Origin: Paenibacillus radicis (ex Xue et al. 2023)
Lineage (GTDB): Bacteria; Bacillota; Bacilli; Paenibacillales; NBRC-103111
NCBI RefSeq assembly: GCF_024722015.1
Contig: NZ_JANQBD010000010.1
Coordinates: 1 to 64,000 of the forward strand
Length of the DNA stretch: 64,000 nucleotides
Reading direction: 5' to 3'
In this document: positions 44,857 to 53,055 of the stretch, piece by piece
Numbering within the stretch: position 1 is the first letter of the stretch
How the letters are laid out: the number at the start of each line of letters is the position of its first letter
The notes under the pieces: generated by a model
Databases searched by the model: none
What the model was told of the DNA's origin: nothing
What the model saw: the letters and a program-made list of their open reading frames with translations, nothing else
Position numbers and translations under genes: made by a program

Positions 44857-45501
44857 ATGTTGGCACATTATAAAACGGTTAAACAATTTGGCGTCTCGGA
44901 GATTGTAATCAAAAAGTCTCGTTTTATCGGGCATGCGAAGCCTGTCTCGACGGAGGAGGAAGCTATACAGTTTATACAGAGTATCAAAAAGGAACACTCG
45001 ATGGCTACACATAATTGCTCCGCTTATATGATTGGGGAGCGCGATGAGATCCAAAAGCAGTCGGATGACGGTGAGCCCAGTGGAACGGCAGGGAAGCCCA
45101 TCCTTGAAGTGATCAAAAACCAGGGCTTGAAAAATATCGCAGTTGTGGTCACCCGGTACTTTGGCGGCATTATGCTCGGGGCAGGAGGCCTGATTCGCGC
45201 ATATACCGATGGGGCTGTGGAAGGCATAGCCGCGGCAGTGCCGGTATATCAAGTTCTGCACCGTGAAGTGCATGTAGAAATTGATTATACGTGGCACGGG
45301 AAGGTGGAGAATGAGCTGCGCAGCCGCGAAATGCTGATGGGGGAAACGGCATTTACGGACAAAGTAACATTGACCTGTTTGCCAATTGCTGCAGAGGCTG
45401 AACATTTTGCGGCATGGATGACCGATGTCACTCAAGGGCAAGGAGTTATTGCACTCGGAGCGCAGCTGTATGTTGAACATGATGCATGGCCGCTGCCCTA
45501 G
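44857..45501 (+). CDS. YigZ/IMPACT-family protein (UPF0029)
   Basis: A 214-residue protein of the family that includes yeast YIH1/mammalian IMPACT and bacterial YigZ/YvyE. Typical segments are KKSRFIGHAKPVSTEEEA, the DDGEPSGTAGKPIL signature and VVVTRYFGGIMLGAGGLIRAY. The bacterial role is not firmly established; in some species the family acts on proline-peptide or translational control. ATG 44857 follows AGGAGG; an in-frame start at 44827 would lie upstream of the site. Confidence 0.9.
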   Translation: MLAHYKTVKQFGVSEIVIKKSRFIGHAKPVSTEEEAIQFIQSIKKEHSMATHNCSAYMIGERDEIQKQSDDGEPSGTAGKPILEVIKNQGLKNIAVVVTRYFGGIMLGAGGLIRAYTDGAVEGIAAAVPVYQVLHREVHVEIDYTWHGKVENELRSREMLMGETAFTDKVTLTCLPIAAEAEHFAAWMTDVTQGQGVIALGAQLYVEHDAWPLP

Positions 45502-45601
45502 GTAGCGGAACTCTATTAATCTCTCTATTTTCTCTTGCGTTGCAGCAATAAAGTGATAAACTATTAAAGTGAGGGAATTATAGACGAGAGCGAGTTGAAT
45601 C

Positions 45602-46195
45602 GTGTTGGCTAGAAAAGTAGTGGCGCAGGAACTTAGCCGAGATCGGATATTGGGGGAAGCGCGTCAGCTTTTTGCTGAGCACGGCTATCACACTTTAACG
45701 ATGCGCAGCATCGCCAAAGAGATGGGATACAGTCATGGAGCGCTTTATTATCATTTTAAAGAAAAAGCGGAATTATTCTATGCATTGGTGACGGAAGATT
45801 TCAAAATGCTGTTGCACAGGCAGAAGGATATGCTCAGTCGAACCCGAATGGGCGATATAGGTCAACTGGAGAGGCTGATGCAAGAGTTTATCCGTTTTGG
45901 GCTGGAAAATCCTTATCATTATGAAATTATGTTTATGATTGACGATGTGGAGCTGCAGAATTACTCAAGAACCGAACAAGCGCAATGCCTCGAGTTGTTC
46001 GCTACGGTGGTGCGTTCAGTTATCGCACGTCAGCCGGGTAATGATTCTAAAATGTATAGTCTTCCCTGGAGCTTGTTCATGTCCATGCATGGCTTTATTT
46101 CTTATAATATCCGCTACCGCCAATCGTATGACGATGTCAAAAAGCTGGCTGAGCATCATGTAAGGTATTTATGCGAGGGATTGAATTCCAAATAG
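45602..46195 (+). CDS. TetR-family transcriptional regulator
   Basis: A 197-residue TetR-type repressor. The N-terminal helix-turn-helix is RILGEARQLFAEHGYHTLTM then YSHGALYYHFKEKAELFYAL. The C-terminal ligand domain is helical with an AQCLELFATVVRSVI stretch. No efflux or enzyme gene lies directly beside it, so the target and ligand are unknown. Starts with GTG or TTG (45602/45605); no ideal ribosome site. A short hairpin follows (46199-46228). Confidence 0.85.
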   Translation: MLARKVVAQELSRDRILGEARQLFAEHGYHTLTMRSIAKEMGYSHGALYYHFKEKAELFYALVTEDFKMLLHRQKDMLSRTRMGDIGQLERLMQEFIRFGLENPYHYEIMFMIDDVELQNYSRTEQAQCLELFATVVRSVIARQPGNDSKMYSLPWSLFMSMHGFISYNIRYRQSYDDVKKLAEHHVRYLCEGLNSK

Positions 46196-46289
46196 AAAGA
46201 AGCCGCCTGTTAATAGGGCAGCTTATTTAACAATTAATATTAGATTGAATCGTGGAAGCGCATTATTATCCGCCAGCCTATCCCAATTG

Positions 46290-46691
46290 TCAGCTGTGTA
46301 TAAATTGAACAAGGCAATTGCGTGCCCGAGGTCCATCAAATTCGCAGAAGTATATACCCTGCCAACGACCTAGAATGAGGCGGCCTCCAGCGATTAATAC
46401 AGTCTGAGAGGTGCCTGTGGTGATGGTCTTGAGATGTGCTGCAGTGTTGCCTTCCGCGTGCAAATACTTAGGATGCTCCCACGGGTATACTTCATCCAAC
46501 CGCATCAAGATATCGCGTTTCACATCAGGGTCTGCATTTTCATTAATAGTAATGCCGGCTGTTGTATGTGGTGAGTAAATGACAGCCATACCGTCATCGA
46601 ATGACTCTTGCTTCAAGAGCTCAATAATAAGTTGGGTAATATCAATCATTTCATCGCGCCGTTTGGTTTGAATATGCAGCGTATGAATCAT
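46290..46691 (-). CDS. YjbQ-family protein (UPF0047)
   Basis: A 133-residue protein. The conserved blocks [29 protein letters not shown] and [17 protein letters not shown] are diagnostic of YjbQ. Family members have been reported to have weak thiamine-phosphate-synthase-like activity; the physiological role is uncertain. It is convergent with the TetR gene; AGGAG precedes its ATG. Confidence 0.92.
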   Translation of the reverse strand: MIHTLHIQTKRRDEMIDITQLIIELLKQESFDDGMAVIYSPHTTAGITINENADPDVKRDILMRLDEVYPWEHPKYLHAEGNTAAHLKTITTGTSQTVLIAGGRLILGRWQGIYFCEFDGPRARNCLVQFIHS

Positions 46692-46882
46692 ACAATCATC
46701 TCCTTATTCGTGTAAAAATCAGGTTGTATCGATGAATCATTAGCCTGATCCCATTATAATACAATGCGCGGTTCATCTCAAAACATGCTACAATGGAAAA
46801 TATCTATGAAGGCAGAGAGAGAATCGAGCTCAGCAGTCATATGCAAGGGTTATCGTATTGTGCAGGAGAGGATGATAGTAGA

Positions 46883-47107
46883 ATGGATTTATCGGAAAAC
46901 ACATTGGTAAATACCGAGTTTATGATGGAGGAAATAAAAACCAAGCTGCGGATGGCAACTGGAGCTGCACTTAGAGCTACTCAGCTTAACAATGAGCAAT
47001 ATGTCGATTTGAAGGATATCTATGAGATGGTAGCTAGTAAATCTCAATTCAGCATTAGTGAAATTGAAGCTATTACGACAGAGCTGGGCCGTCTGCGTAA
47101 ACCGTAA
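46883..47107 (+). CDS. DUF1128 (YfkK-like) protein
   Basis: A 74-residue protein, MDLSENTLVNTEFMMEEIKT at the start and YVDLKDIYEMVASKSQFSIS in the middle, matching the helical DUF1128 family of Bacillales. Function unknown. I chose ATG 46883; an upstream in-frame ATG at 46793 lacks a ribosome site. A perfect inverted repeat follows. Confidence 0.85.
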   Translation: MDLSENTLVNTEFMMEEIKTKLRMATGAALRATQLNNEQYVDLKDIYEMVASKSQFSISEIEAITTELGRLRKP

Positions 47108-47118
47108 TAAAGCATGTA

Positions 47119-47163
47119 TGTCAAAGGCTGTCGAGGGTTGAACTAACTCGGCAGCCTTTGACA
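47119..47163. terminator. palindromic terminator
   Basis: TGTCAAAGGCTGTCGAG pairs almost perfectly with CTCGGCAGCCTTTGACA. The T run is weak, but the stem is 16-17 bp. Confidence 0.65.
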
Positions 47164-47285
47164 TATCTTTGGCCGATATGGGACAACTGAACAAGCAATA
47201 TGCACTTTACCCCCGTACAATATAGCGTAGTTCCTTTTTTTTATGGGTTAACAACCCGTCGCTAATATTAATGGAGGTGGACTCA

Positions 47286-47597
47286 TTGCACAAAGCGGTT
47301 CGTAAACAAAATGTTCGCAAGTTGATCGGTAAAACCGTATATGCGCTGAAGAAGGACGGCAGTACGGTAAGTGGCAAGCTTGTTCGTATTAGTGGCAATC
47401 AACTATTTCTAGCACCGACAAAAGGTAAGCAAGTTAGAACTACAGCGCTAGTCCCGCTCGTTTTATTCGACTTGCTGGCTATCGGTACTTCACCGTTTGT
47501 CGGAGGTTTTGGAGGCTTTGGCGGTTTTGGTGATGGCTTTGGCTTCGGTCGACCGTTCGGCGGCGGCTTTGGTTTCGGCAGCCCATTCTTCTTTTAA
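47286..47597 (+). CDS. small protein with SH3/Sm-like core and Gly-Phe-rich tail
   Basis: A 103-residue protein. After a basic start (HKAVRKQNVRKLIGKTVYAL) comes a strand-rich core (LKKDGSTVSGKLVRISGNQLFLAP), then a hydrophobic stretch (ALVPLVLFDLLAIG) and a low-complexity tail rich in G and F (GGFGGFGGFGDGFGFG). It resembles small Bacillales proteins of unknown function that may be envelope- or spore-associated; I do not recognise a named family. TTG 47286 is chosen, six bases after GGAGGTGG, rather than ATG 47271 inside the site. It ends in a strong terminator. Confidence 0.7.
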   Translation: MHKAVRKQNVRKLIGKTVYALKKDGSTVSGKLVRISGNQLFLAPTKGKQVRTTALVPLVLFDLLAIGTSPFVGGFGGFGGFGDGFGFGRPFGGGFGFGSPFFF

Positions 47598-47601
47598 ACG
47601 C

Positions 47602-47650
47602 AAAAAAAGCTTATCCGATATGCCCTACGGCAATCGGGTAAGCTTTTTTT
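47602..47650. terminator. terminator after the Gly-Phe-rich gene
   Basis: AAAAAGCTTATCCGAT pairs with ATCGGGTAAGCTTTTT around a loop of about 12 bases; T runs on both strands. Confidence 0.85.
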
Positions 47651-47717
47651 TATGCAATTTATATGTTTTGGGGTGAACGAAGCTTACCCCTTATTTCGAT
47701 TTTTGCAAGGTAGAGGT

Positions 47718-47840
47718 ATGGACTCGAACGTATGGAAGCCAATAGGTCTCGATGAGCTTACGGGTCTTCGACCGGTACGGATAGCACAAATCTATGTACA
47801 GTATAGAGGAAGTCTCTCTCTTGCGGGGGTGGGAACATGA
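47718..47840 (+). CDS. possible 40-residue ORF, unrecognised
   Basis: ATG 47718 follows AGGTAGAGG and opens a 40-codon frame (MDSNVWKPIGLDELTGLRPV then a short Arg/Ser/Leu tail). Nothing is recognised and it may be chance. It lies between a terminator and the repeats. Confidence 0.2.
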   Translation: MDSNVWKPIGLDELTGLRPVRIAQIYVQYRGSLSLAGVGT

Positions 47841-47905
47841 TGCATATTTTCATCCACCTAACTGGCTTAAAAGGAAGTGAGGTGCGCTATTTCATTGTTT
47901 TAACG

Positions 47906-48053
47906 TTATTATTCAAGTGAAACGGAACTAGGATCTCTTATTTGTTTAAAATATCGCATTTCAGGCTATAAAAGTCGAAATAACGAATCGTAGTTCCGCG
48001 ACTTCACGAAATGGGATGAGTTCTCGAACAATAGAGCATTGACGTTCCGTTAA
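47906..48053 (+). repeat. intergenic repeat R3, copy b
   Basis: Second copy of the element at 24061-24208, same length and block order (TTATTCAAGTGAAACGGAAC, GTAGTTCCG, GACGTTCCGTTAA). About two-thirds of positions agree by eye. Confidence 0.6.
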
Positions 48054-48189
48054 TCAGCGGAATTCATGTTAGATGATACAAAGAAATAGAAAGTTTTTCG
48101 TAGGAATGAAGAATGAGCGAGTAACCTGCTTACCTTGTTTAGATTAGAGCTGCATTAGAGCTTAAGACATGATCAAGGAGGATTTTTAT

Positions 48190-48276
48190 ATGGATAGCGG
48201 CTATGATCCCTGGAGGATTTTGTACGGAACGGAGATTTCCGCTATTCCATCTGCTGCCTCCAATCTGGGGCGATAG
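48190..48276 (+). CDS. 28-codon ORF with a strong ribosome site
   Basis: ATG at about 48190 is preceded by AAGGAGG and reads MDSGYDPWRILYGTEISAIP before a TAG inside repeat R2b. It could be the start of a gene cut by the repeat, or a leader peptide. Unrecognised. Confidence 0.25.
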   Translation: MDSGYDPWRILYGTEISAIPSAASNLGR

Positions 48277-48440
48277 CGGAAGCGGGAATTCCGTTATGTT
48301 GGCCAAATTGGAGCATTTATGTACAAAAACTGAGCAATAACGGAACTGGCTGTTCCCGTATCACTCTGATTTTTGGACTTTTCAGGTGATAAAGGAACAA
48401 TTACTTCCGCATTGCCCTTCACTTCCGTAGTGCAGTACTT
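48229..48440 (+). repeat. intergenic repeat R2, copy b
   Basis: Second copy of the hairpin-bearing element at 35440. The hairpin is less perfect here: TACAAAAACTGAGCAATAACG against a CGTATCACTCTGATTTTT arm. Confidence 0.6.
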
Positions 48441-48467
48441 GCGTGTTGTTTAAGGTTATGTGCAGGC

Positions 48468-48632
48468 ATGGGTGGAATGGAAGAGCGATAGCGTCCGCCC
48501 AGGTCGTCACCCCGGTAACTGCCCGGGTATGCAGCCTAACTTTGAAGACCGTGTTCCCACCGCTGCAAGCCTGCCAATCAAAGGAAGCAAGAGCGGTAGG
48601 AGTCCCGCACTGGATTCCCTCCCCACGCACAA
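48468..48632 (+). repeat. intergenic repeat R4, copy b
   Basis: Shares GCGATAGCGTCCGCC and GATTCCCTCCCCACGCACAA with 24331-24452; the middle segment differs. In this locus R3, R2 and R4 follow in order. Confidence 0.55.
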
Positions 48633-48649
48633 CGTATGAGTTTGCACAT

Positions 48650-48886
48650 AAAAGGACCGTCATCGCTGACGGTTTTTCTTACGTGGAAGCGAATAGCTTG
48701 GCTTCGCTGTTCTTTGCAGCAATTTTTAAGCTCACCTCGAAGCAGCACGAAGCAGACAAAGGAAGCTGTAACTTTGGACATAAGCTTGCAGATGTTATGT
48801 ACCGGCGTTATAAAGCTTTTTGGAAATATATCGGACTGGATGAAACCGGACATTTTTGGTCATCGTTGAGACAGGCCATTCCCTAG
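48650..48886 (+). pseudogene. orphan coding-like fragment
   Basis: About 75 residues (RTVIADGFSYVEANSLASLF, then KQHEADKGSCNFGHKLADVM and FWKYIGLDETGHFWSSL) look coding-like and end in TAG. The only start codon in frame lies inside repeat R4, so the true N-terminus is probably lost. I do not recognise the family. Confidence 0.3.
48656..48677 (+). terminator. small hairpin with T run
   Basis: ACCGTCA-TCGC-TGACGGT followed by five T residues. Short, but terminator-like. Confidence 0.5.
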
Positions 48887-48997
48887 GGCCATGCGCAGTA
48901 TGTAAGGAGTCAGTGTATCGACAGGACAGGAACGGCTCAGTGAGGCAATTGAATGGTAAGTCATGAAATGTCCGTTTTTTGCTTTTTCGTATGCATC

Positions 48998-49003
48998 TAT
49001 AAT
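48998..49003 (+). promoter_or_regulatory. possible -10 of the second carbohydrate locus
   Basis: TATAAT about 54 bases upstream of the first gene of the operon; a poor T-rich -35 lies at a usable distance. The gap 48887-49056 otherwise shows no gene. Confidence 0.3.
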
Positions 49004-49056
49004 CAACTGTGTAGAGCAGCACCGAATAAGAGGAAAGAGCTGGAAGGAGGATATAT

Positions 49057-51063
49057 ATGGCATGGTGGCATAATAACCAGCTGCGATTGATTCAGAATAA
49101 TTTGAGAGAAATCGATGCGGATCTTGATGTCGATCTATTAATATCTCAGCTAAAACAATTTGATGCAAATGTGCTGATGCTTAACGCTGGAGGAATTTTT
49201 GCATTTTATCCAAGTAAGCTGGAGCATCATTATGTGACTCCCTATTTAAAGAAGGATTTGCTAAGGGAGGCAATAGACAAGGCTCATGCGAATGGGATGC
49301 GTTTTATCGCCAGATTCGATTTCAGTAAAACCCATGAGAGCCTGTTCGCAGACAAGCCGGAATGGTATTACCGGACTAAGGAAGGCAAGGAAGTCAATTA
49401 TCACGGGATTGTGCATACCTGCATTAATGGTGGCTACCAACAAGAGCATTCGCTAAAGATTATCGAAGAGGTTCTCGATAGCTACGCGGTTGACGGTATT
49501 TTCTTCAATATGTTTGGCTATCAAACTAAAGATTACAGCGGAAATGATTATGGCCTCTGCTATTGTGACAACTGCAAGCGAAGATTCCGGGCTATGTATG
49601 GCACTGGGTTGCCGGAGAACAGGGACCCGAACAATGAGGTATACCAGCAGTACAAAAAGTTCCAGTCCATTACGACAAAAGAAATTTTGGATTCCGTACA
49701 CGAGATGGTCAAACGGAAGAATCCGGAGATTGCGTTATGTACGTATCACACCCATCAGGTGGATATTGTCCGTAATGAATCCAACACCGCCCTTCACAGG
49801 CCTCATCCAGTATGGCAGTATTCAGCTTCAGAGAATGTGAAATCGATTGAGGACGGCTGGGATGACAAGCTGATCAGCAATTGCTGTATCAATGCGATTG
49901 ATTTAACCTACCGGTTCACCGGCGTATCTGCCAATGAAGTGCAAATCCGGCTGTATGAAAGTATAGCCAGCGGCTCGGGGCTGGACTTCTGCATCATTGG
50001 CATATTTGATGGATATCCGGATCAAGAGAACATAACAGCTGCGCAGGAAGTATACCGGTTCCATAAAGAGAACGAGAAATATTTCGGCAGCTTGGGCTCC
50101 ATGGCTGACGTGGCACTGATCAAGCCCGACTCATTAGACCGTGCGAATCCGCAGGAATATTTCGGATGGTTCAAAATGCTGAAGGAGCAGCATATCCAGT
50201 TCGATGTCGTGCCGCAAGGCAGGCTATCGGCCAAGCTGGAGCAGCTTAAAGGCGTTCAAGCGGTAATCGTGCCAGGCATTCGGAATATGGACAACGCTCA
50301 ATTAGCCGCCCTGAAGGAGCTGCAGCACAGCAGCGGTGTACGTATTATGGCTACAGGACATGCGTTGACAGGGGATGAACGGAACCGAGAAATGCTGTAC
50401 GAGCTGTTTCAGGCCAAGTATAGAGAGACCATCACGGATACGATTCCGGCTTATTTGGAAACATCGGATAAAGAGGTGTTCCGCAGCTTTCCAGCTCGCG
50501 ATTGGGTTATTGTCGGCGAGGGATTCAGCAAGATGTCCTTCGAGGGAGACCAGAAGACATTGCTTCCTTTCGTGCTGCCATCGACCTTCGGTCCTCCTGA
50601 AAGAGCCTACGGACATCAGAGGTCGTCCGAATATGGAGTGGGAGTGAGCAGAGAGAGAGGCGCCTACTTGCCATGGGAAGCGGGCACCCTATATTACAGA
50701 TACGGCTATGAAGACCACAAGCGGGTGCTGACCGACTTGCTCCATTACATGCTCGACGGCCGCTATGCCGTAACTACGGATGCGCCGCAGGCAGTGGAGT
50801 TATTTTATAATAAGATCGACGATAGCAAGCATATGCTCCAACTGCTGAATTTGACAGGCTTTAACGGAGTGACCTACAGCGATCCGATTGCTGTCGCAGG
50901 CATCCAGATTGTAGTGGGACATGGGCAAGCTGGAAAGAACTGCAAGGCGTATAGTTTGATGCGTCAGAAATATGTGCCGACTTGCTCTAATCAGGAAGGA
51001 ATCACCCTCGTTGTAGAAACACTGGAGCTGTACGATGCTATTGTGCTGGAATTCAGTGAGTAG
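49057..51063 (+). CDS. GHL6-like TIM-barrel glycosidase with GATase-like domain
   Basis: A 668-residue cytoplasmic protein related to those at 29760 and 54719. The barrel half includes ANVLMLNAGGIFAFYPSKLE, MRFIARFDFSKTHESLFADK and DGIFFNMFGYQ, with the cysteine cluster CYCDNCKRRF. The second half has the beta-galactosidase-trimerisation-like region (KGVQAVIVPGIRNMDNAQLA). No signal peptide. The perfect AAGGAGG site fixes the ATG. It is followed by two permeases and a binding protein, so it probably digests an imported saccharide whose identity is unknown. Confidence 0.8.
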   Translation: MAWWHNNQLRLIQNNLREIDADLDVDLLISQLKQFDANVLMLNAGGIFAFYPSKLEHHYVTPYLKKDLLREAIDKAHANGMRFIARFDFSKTHESLFADKPEWYYRTKEGKEVNYHGIVHTCINGGYQQEHSLKIIEEVLDSYAVDGIFFNMFGYQTKDYSGNDYGLCYCDNCKRRFRAMYGTGLPENRDPNNEVYQQYKKFQSITTKEILDSVHEMVKRKNPEIALCTYHTHQVDIVRNESNTALHRPHPVWQYSASENVKSIEDGWDDKLISNCCINAIDLTYRFTGVSANEVQIRLYESIASGSGLDFCIIGIFDGYPDQENITAAQEVYRFHKENEKYFGSLGSMADVALIKPDSLDRANPQEYFGWFKMLKEQHIQFDVVPQGRLSAKLEQLKGVQAVIVPGIRNMDNAQLAALKELQHSSGVRIMATGHALTGDERNREMLYELFQAKYRETITDTIPAYLETSDKEVFRSFPARDWVIVGEGFSKMSFEGDQKTLLPFVLPSTFGPPERAYGHQRSSEYGVGVSRERGAYLPWEAGTLYYRYGYEDHKRVLTDLLHYMLDGRYAVTTDAPQAVELFYNKIDDSKHMLQLLNLTGFNGVTYSDPIAVAGIQIVVGHGQAGKNCKAYSLMRQKYVPTCSNQEGITLVVETLELYDAIVLEFSE

Positions 51064-51101
51064 AATAGACGATATAATTTTTTTGTGAAGGAGGTGCCTT
51101 A

Positions 51102-52067
51102 ATGCAGCAATCGACTGTCGTAAGCAACAAAACGATTAACGGAACCAAAGCTGGAAGCGGAAGCTCGTCTCTCTTGAAGCGAATGGCTATGTACAAATAT
51201 ATGTATCTGCTTGCATTGCCCGGTATCCTGTATTTTATTATTTTCAAATTTATTCCGTTATGGGGATTATTGCTGGCCTTTAAGGAGTACAACCCCTACT
51301 CTGGCTTCAGTGGCAGCGAATGGGTGGGCTTTAAATATTTCACCGAGCTGTTCGCTGACGCTAACTTCTATATGATGATGCGCAATACGTTTGCAATCAA
51401 CATTTTTGGGCTCATCTTTTTATTCCCTATTCCGATTCTGCTGGCCTTAATGCTTAACGAGGTACGGCATGAGGCGTTCAAACGTTTTAATCAATCGATT
51501 GTTTACATGCCCCATTTCTTGTCCTGGGTTGTTGTTGCCAGTATGACCTTTTTCATCCTTTCGGCGGATGTAGGCATCGTGAACAAAGTAATAAGCGGCA
51601 TGGGGCATGAGACCATTTCATTTTTATCCAATCCGAATTACTTCTGGGGACTTCTGACAGCGCAAAGCATGTGGAAAGAGGCGGGCTGGGGCACGATCAT
51701 ATTCCTGGCGGCAATGGCCGGCGTTGATCCGCAGCGTTATGAAGCAGCTGTAGTCGATGGCGCGAGCCGTTGGCGTCAAATCTGGCATATCACTTTACCG
51801 GCTATCCGACCGACCATTATCATTCTTTTAATATTAAGGCTTGGTCATATGGCGGATGTTGGCTTCGAGCAAATATTGCTTATGATGAATCCGCTCGTAT
51901 TGTCCGTTGCTGAAGTGTTCGATACGTATGCCTATACCCATGGTATTTTGAAAGGCCAGATCAGTATGGGGATTACAGTGGGGATGTTTAAAGGCGTTGT
52001 CGGGCTTGTGCTGGTATTGGCGAGCAATTATATTGTGAAAAAACTCGGGCATGAAGGAATCTATTAA
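51102..52067 (+). CDS. LplB-type carbohydrate ABC permease
   Basis: A 321-residue membrane permease with about six helices and the docking loop YEAAVVDGASRWRQIWHITL. The N-terminus is charged and flexible (residues 1-25), then YMYLLALPGILYFIIFKFIP. It ends KKLGHEGIY, as the paralogue at 24631 ends RFGEEGVY. AAGGAGG precedes the ATG. It lacks a local ATPase gene. Confidence 0.92.
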   Translation: MQQSTVVSNKTINGTKAGSGSSSLLKRMAMYKYMYLLALPGILYFIIFKFIPLWGLLLAFKEYNPYSGFSGSEWVGFKYFTELFADANFYMMMRNTFAINIFGLIFLFPIPILLALMLNEVRHEAFKRFNQSIVYMPHFLSWVVVASMTFFILSADVGIVNKVISGMGHETISFLSNPNYFWGLLTAQSMWKEAGWGTIIFLAAMAGVDPQRYEAAVVDGASRWRQIWHITLPAIRPTIIILLILRLGHMADVGFEQILLMMNPLVLSVAEVFDTYAYTHGILKGQISMGITVGMFKGVVGLVLVLASNYIVKKLGHEGIY

Positions 52068-52085
52068 AGAAAGGAGACAGATCGT

Positions 52086-52967
52086 ATGAGCTTTGTAGCT
52101 AAGAAGCAGATGACGTTGTTTGACTGGGTGAACTATACGCTCCTGGCTTTGATTTCGATAACCTGCATATTTCCTTTTTTATATGTATTCAGTGTGTCCT
52201 TTACCGATCCTAAGGCTTACATTCCTTTGAAATTTTATGTGTTTCCGGATTCCTGGTCATTGGCCTCCTATAAATACATCTTATCGACGAACAGCTTCTT
52301 GAATGCATTAAAAAGCACGGCGTTTATTACGGTGGTCGGTACGGTGTTCAATATTATCGTTTCCTTCACACTGGCTTATGCTTTGACTAAAAAGGCGATG
52401 CCGGGCCGGGGCGTTATGATGGGCGGTGTTATCTTCACATTAGTGTTCAGTGCAGGAATTGTCCCGAGCTATTTGCTGGTTAAAGAGCTGGGGCTGCTGA
52501 ACTCATATTGGTCGTTAATATGGCCTTCGCTTACGAACGCTTGGAGCTTGATCGTTATCAAGAGCTTTCTCGAGTCGCTGCCCGCTGAGCTGGAGGATTC
52601 GGGTAAAATTGACGGCTGCTCGGATATCGGAGTGTTCTTGCGGATTATTATTCCGCTTTCCATGCCGGCTATCGCCGCATTCACTTTGTTTTTCGCTGTG
52701 AGCCATTGGAATACATATTTCAATGCCCTCATTTATATATCGGATTCCAAGAAGTGGACTTTGCAGGTGTTGGTTAAAACATTGGTTGTTGATTCCGATT
52801 CGACTGGAGTTGGGCAGGCTGGTGCGGGCGGCGATGACCGGGTGATTCCTCAGGAAACGATCCGGATGGCTTCGATTGTTATGTCGATGGTGCCGATTCT
52901 GCTGATCTATCCATTCCTGCAAAAGCATTTTGCCAAAGGGGTTATGCTCGGCTCCGTTAAAGGGTAG
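52086..52967 (+). CDS. LplC/YtcP-type carbohydrate ABC permease
   Basis: A 293-residue permease with six predicted helices, an EAA-like loop (LEDSGKIDGCSDIGVFLRII) and the C-terminus QKHFAKGVMLGSVKG. Between helices near residue 240 it carries a Gly/Asp-rich insertion (VGQAGAGGDDR). Partner of the LplB-like protein 18 bases upstream. Confidence 0.92.
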   Translation: MSFVAKKQMTLFDWVNYTLLALISITCIFPFLYVFSVSFTDPKAYIPLKFYVFPDSWSLASYKYILSTNSFLNALKSTAFITVVGTVFNIIVSFTLAYALTKKAMPGRGVMMGGVIFTLVFSAGIVPSYLLVKELGLLNSYWSLIWPSLTNAWSLIVIKSFLESLPAELEDSGKIDGCSDIGVFLRIIIPLSMPAIAAFTLFFAVSHWNTYFNALIYISDSKKWTLQVLVKTLVVDSDSTGVGQAGAGGDDRVIPQETIRMASIVMSMVPILLIYPFLQKHFAKGVMLGSVKG

Positions 52968-53055
52968 AAAGCTGCCTTGGAACAAGCCGATTGAATCACA
53001 TATAAAGGTTGGGTTGAACAAACGCTAAGTAAATCAATTTGGGGAGGAAACAAAG

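Noticed and set aside
44413-45480. 355-codon open frame on the minus strand
   Set aside because: It is antisense to the end of pgi and to yigZ, both with strong family motifs; the translation is rich in Cys/His/Arg without domains.
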